From positions 62,001 through 126,000 of the forward strand of contig CAYRFQ010000009.1 of assembly GCA_964423615.1 (NCBI GenBank): 64,000 bases of DNA. Direction: 5' to 3'. The stretch is from CAYRFQ01 sp964423615 (GTDB lineage: Bacteria; Planctomycetota; Planctomycetia; Gemmatales; Gemmataceae). This document shows, in pieces, positions 61,315 to 64,000 of this stretch. The notes under the pieces are model-generated. The model was not told where the DNA came from and ran no database searches. It was given only the letters and a program-made list of their open reading frames with translations. The position numbers and the translations under genes are program-made. Each line of letters opens with the position of its first letter. Within the stretch, counting starts at the first letter, position 1.

Positions 61315-61808
61315 GAGTTGGCTACTTTGTTGAGCTGGGCCAAAGTTCCCTTCGAAACCTTTCGGTGCTTGGTGCGGAAAGGTATCGAAGGGAACAATGC
61401 AACGTGAATTCTCAAGAATTTTTTCGAAAGTGGCCATTTTTCTGAAAATGACATCGTGCCAAATCCTATTGTATTATGGGGAGATGCGTTCCGAGATGGG
61501 AAATGGCCTCAGAATCACGCGAAAACGCTGTTTTTGGCAAAATTTGTCATACCTGATTTGCATAAGCTATTGAAATGATTGAAGATGCGGAAATAAAGGC
61601 GGCGCAGAAAAGTGCAAGAATGGTGCAGTTTTACTGCAGAAAGTATGCAGGTTTATGTCATTTTTTTGCACTTTTGCTGCAGTTTTTTGTCGGTTTTTTG
61701 TGTCCGGCACGCTTGGTGTGTTCATACCCCAATTCAGAAGGGACCGGTTTTCAGAAAAACTTTGGAAATTTTTCGATAATGTCTGGTTTGGCAGACCGGT
61801 GAGGTTGG
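61315..61808. other. 494-base AT-rich gap with repeats between convergent genes
   Basis: No gene seen. After the hairpin at 61345-61394 the sequence becomes clearly more AT-rich than its surroundings. It contains AAAAGTGCAA (61608-61617) inverted as TTGCACTTTT (61666-61675), flanked by GCGCAG and GCTGCAG, and several further TGCAG/CTGCAG units between 61601 and 61690. It separates the convergent arsM-like and clcA-like genes. Composition suggests a relic or an inserted small element rather than a promoter, as both genes end here. Confidence 0.45.
61345..61394 (+). terminator. Long hairpin downstream of the ArsM-like gene
   Basis: The 19-base arm 61345-61363 (GTTCCCTTCGA...) and arm 61376-61394 (...TCGAAGGGAAC) pair with a single mismatch around a 12-base loop, starting 30 bases after the stop. 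No T run follows. Probably a 3'-end hairpin; very stable. Confidence 0.55.
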
Positions 61809-63884
61809 TTAATTCACTCCATGGACGTGACTGAGATAAATTCGGGACAAATCGGAACGTTTCACGATCCCGATGACGTGATTTTCTTGATCCACAACCG
61901 GCAAAGCTGGCAAATCGTTTTGGACGAAAACTTCCTGGGCGTAATCGAGGGTGTCGGTCGGTTTCAAAACCGGGCGAACCGGACGCATGAGATCGGCTGC
62001 GAGAATCAGTGGTCCAAGGTAAGGCGACTGAGTCGCGAGGTGGACTTCGGTGAGCACGACAACTCCGAGAAGTGCGTTTTCGTCATCCACAACCGGTAGA
62101 ACCAAGTATGGAGAGGAGCTGAGCTTCACGCCGACGGCGGACAAAGGGTCCTCGGGGTGGACGACGATGTCCGCCGAATTGGGTTTCAAAAATTGGCTCA
62201 CTTGCAGGCCGGCGAGAACCTCCTTGACGTATTCTCCTTTGTGGGCTGGTGAGTGAGAACGGTTCTCCACTTGGGATGGATAGAGAGATCGCTCGTCGGA
62301 GATCATGTAGGAAATGGTGCAGACCCACAAGGCAGGCAACAACAAGAAATATCCTCCGGTCATTTCGCAAACGATGATGAGGGTCGAGAGTGGGACTTTT
62401 CCGGCTGCCGCAAAAAAACCGGCCATTCCGACAATCATACATGCGGTGGGTGAAGGAAGACTGCCGGTGGGCATTTCCGTGAAGAGCGTTTGGGCAAGCA
62501 ACCCCAAGGCACCTGCGGCACATCCGCCAATCACGATCGACGGGCCGAACACGCCGCCTGATCCCCCACTACCAATGGTGAGACTTGTGGTGATCAGCTT
62601 CCCGATGGCAACCGCTATCAAAATGCCAGCAAAATAGGGGCCTTTCGTTGCCAGGTTGTCGATGATGTTTCCTTGAGTGTCGCGGGCAAAACCGAGTGAT
62701 TCCTGCAAGATGCCATATCCGAAAGACATCACCGAGAGGAGTTGGTGTTCGGCCTTCCCCGTCACCAACTCCCAGCCGAGGTAGAGCCCAAATCCCACGA
62801 GTCCCGTCAGAAAGCCACCGATGGCTGGTTTGAAATGCAGTTTTCCAGGCATCTTGCGGAACAAACTGACAGCCGCTTGCAACGTCCTCGTGTAAATCAT
62901 TGCCAGGACGGCCATCACCACAGCCAAGACTGTGAAGACGACGAGGTGAAACGGGTTGTTGAATTGCAGTGGTGGAGTGTGGAACAAGGCTTCCCATCCA
63001 AAGAACAATCCGAAGGTACAGTAAGAAACGACACTGGCCATTCCCACGGGAATAACGACATCGGACTCCAAGTCGGGAGAGCGGTACAACACCTCGGCGG
63101 CGAACAATGCTCCGGCGAGTGGAGCGCGAAAGATGGCTGCGACACCGGCACCGACACCCGCTGCAAGAAGGACACGGCATGAGGAAGGTGGCATTTTCAA
63201 CCATCGAGCCATCATCGACCCAAACCCGGCTCCGATTTGGGCGATGGGCCCTTCTCTTCCCCCTGAACCTCCGGACCCGATCGTTATGGCACTCGCAACG
63301 ATTTTCACGAGTGATACCCTCGGGCTCAGGTAACCTTGTTTGTGGTGGAAGCTGGCTATGGCCCCATCGGTCCCTGGTCCTTCGGCCTCGGGCGCTAAAG
63401 TGTAAACCAGAAAGCCGCTAACCAAGCCACCGACCGTTGGGACCAAGAGCAACATCCAAGGAAGGAACTTCGGTTGATAAGGGAACCAAGAAAAGAACCC
63501 ACTCCAACGAATTGTCTCTTGTTCGGGAGTCGACGGATCGGATTTGGGAAGTTTCGGTTGGTGGAGCGGAGTAGAGTCAGTTCGGTTCTGTGTTGATTGA
63601 TGGTGACTTTGTTGGCGGAAACCAAGGGTGTCGCTCACATGTTTTTCCATGGCCGGTGGATGGGGATCGTGAAAGCCAACGATTCCATCCATGCAGAAAT
63701 GTACGACGAGATTACAAGCGATGGAGAACAAGACAGCGGCCAACCCGACAACCACCCCAACAAGAACTGCCGCGCCCAATATCCCGCTGTGGATGCGGAA
63801 ACGACGACGACCCAGTCGGGCGAATTCGGCGAACCACCGGAGAGGGTTTGCGGAAGTGGAAAGTAACGGGCCATTGGGAGGCAT
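61809..63884 (-). CDS. clcA: CLC-type chloride channel/antiporter with two CBS domains
   Basis: About 691 residues. The membrane part has the CLC selectivity signatures: GSGGSGGREGPIAQIG (Gly-Lys/Arg-Glu-Gly-Pro with the gating Glu), GSGGSGGVFGPSIVIGG and the FAAAGKVPLSTLIIVCEMTGGY stretch. Around twelve hydrophobic segments precede a C-terminal pair of CBS domains (VSQFLKPNSADIVVHPEDPL; DLMRPVRPVLKPTDTLDYAQ; LPALPVVDQENHVIGIVKRSDL), which usually sense adenine nucleotides. A polar loop of about 70 residues, rich in His/Gln/Ser, lies after the first helix. Keeping the gating Glu suggests a Cl-/H+ antiporter rather than a channel. Start ATG 63884 (MPPNGPLL) is preferred over a TTG 17 codons upstream. 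Confidence 0.92.
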   Translation of the reverse strand: MPPNGPLLSTSANPLRWFAEFARLGRRRFRIHSGILGAAVLVGVVVGLAAVLFSIACNLVVHFCMDGIVGFHDPHPPAMEKHVSDTLGFRQQSHHQSTQNRTDSTPLHQPKLPKSDPSTPEQETIRWSGFFSWFPYQPKFLPWMLLLVPTVGGLVSGFLVYTLAPEAEGPGTDGAIASFHHKQGYLSPRVSLVKIVASAITIGSGGSGGREGPIAQIGAGFGSMMARWLKMPPSSCRVLLAAGVGAGVAAIFRAPLAGALFAAEVLYRSPDLESDVVIPVGMASVVSYCTFGLFFGWEALFHTPPLQFNNPFHLVVFTVLAVVMAVLAMIYTRTLQAAVSLFRKMPGKLHFKPAIGGFLTGLVGFGLYLGWELVTGKAEHQLLSVMSFGYGILQESLGFARDTQGNIIDNLATKGPYFAGILIAVAIGKLITTSLTIGSGGSGGVFGPSIVIGGCAAGALGLLAQTLFTEMPTGSLPSPTACMIVGMAGFFAAAGKVPLSTLIIVCEMTGGYFLLLPALWVCTISYMISDERSLYPSQVENRSHSPAHKGEYVKEVLAGLQVSQFLKPNSADIVVHPEDPLSAVGVKLSSSPYLVLPVVDDENALLGVVVLTEVHLATQSPYLGPLILAADLMRPVRPVLKPTDTLDYAQEVFVQNDLPALPVVDQENHVIGIVKRSDLSRIYLSHVHGVN

Positions 63885-64000
63885 TAGTCGTGTTCGCTCC
63901 TGGAAAAACCTTTGCTCGTCTCGAGACGGAACCAACCAGAAGACGCTTTGGTTTGTAGAAATCCAAGTCTGTGGAATCTGTATTGCGAAATACTCTGCGA

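Overview
The window reads as a chromosomal segment of a member of the Planctomycetota. The evidence is a large PVC-type heme-binding CxxCH/HEAT-repeat protein, a DUF1080 protein, several secreted proteins typical of that phylum, a transmembrane Ser/Thr kinase, and housekeeping genes scattered singly or in pairs. No rRNA, tRNA, CRISPR array, insertion sequence or phage gene was recognised.

Layout. (1) Positions 1-15196, minus strand: a three-gene Pfa-type polyunsaturated fatty acid/polyketide synthase operon transcribed right to left. It comprises an enoyl reductase (pfaD-like), a KS-AT-ACPx3-KR-DH' megasynthase, and a KS-CLF-AT-DH-DH megasynthase. The last gene is the largest in the window. 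It has no stop codon here because it runs off the left edge, but its frame is open for all 2210 visible codons. (2) 15.8-19.9 kb: a LarA-like (DUF2088) gene divergent from an McrC-type nuclease gene that has no McrB beside it, then a secreted metallopeptidase followed by the decayed remains of a second copy. (3) 19.9-24.2 kb, minus: a membrane protein, rpoZ-gmk-yicC (a conserved bacterial group) and secG with its own terminator. (4) 24.5-34.7 kb, plus: heme/HEAT protein, sensor kinase, hisD behind a strong leader hairpin, a secreted protein and a DUF2314-ankyrin protein. (5) 34.7-39.2 kb, mostly minus: anmK-like gene, a glutamine-amidotransferase-fold protein lacking its nucleophilic Cys, a lone hypE, a VOC protein and a single-domain response regulator with direct repeats upstream. 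(6) 39.8-43.6 kb: overlapping nadC-birA, a 650-base non-coding stretch with strong hairpins and a terminator, and ahcY. (7) 44-48.9 kb, plus: secreted helical protein, fabH-like gene, and overlapping bioB-bioF. (8) 49-52.4 kb: archease and rtcB, the latter interrupted at its active-site Cys by a 505-residue intein with LAGLIDADG motifs. (9) 52.9-64 kb: membrane protein, secreted terpenoid-cyclase-fold protein, DUF1152 protein, lipase-like lipoprotein, DUF1080 protein, ArsM-like methyltransferase and a CLC antiporter with two CBS domains.

Genes that plausibly act together: the three pfa genes make a long-chain (poly)unsaturated acyl product; archease and RtcB perform RNA ligation/repair; BioB and BioF make biotin that BirA attaches to carboxylases; RpoZ and Gmk are translationally coupled. 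The points most worth a second look are the myxobacterial-style architecture of the pfa operon, the RtcB intein, the Cys-less amidotransferase, the orphan McrC and HypE, the peptidase pseudogene, and the structured intergenic region after birA.
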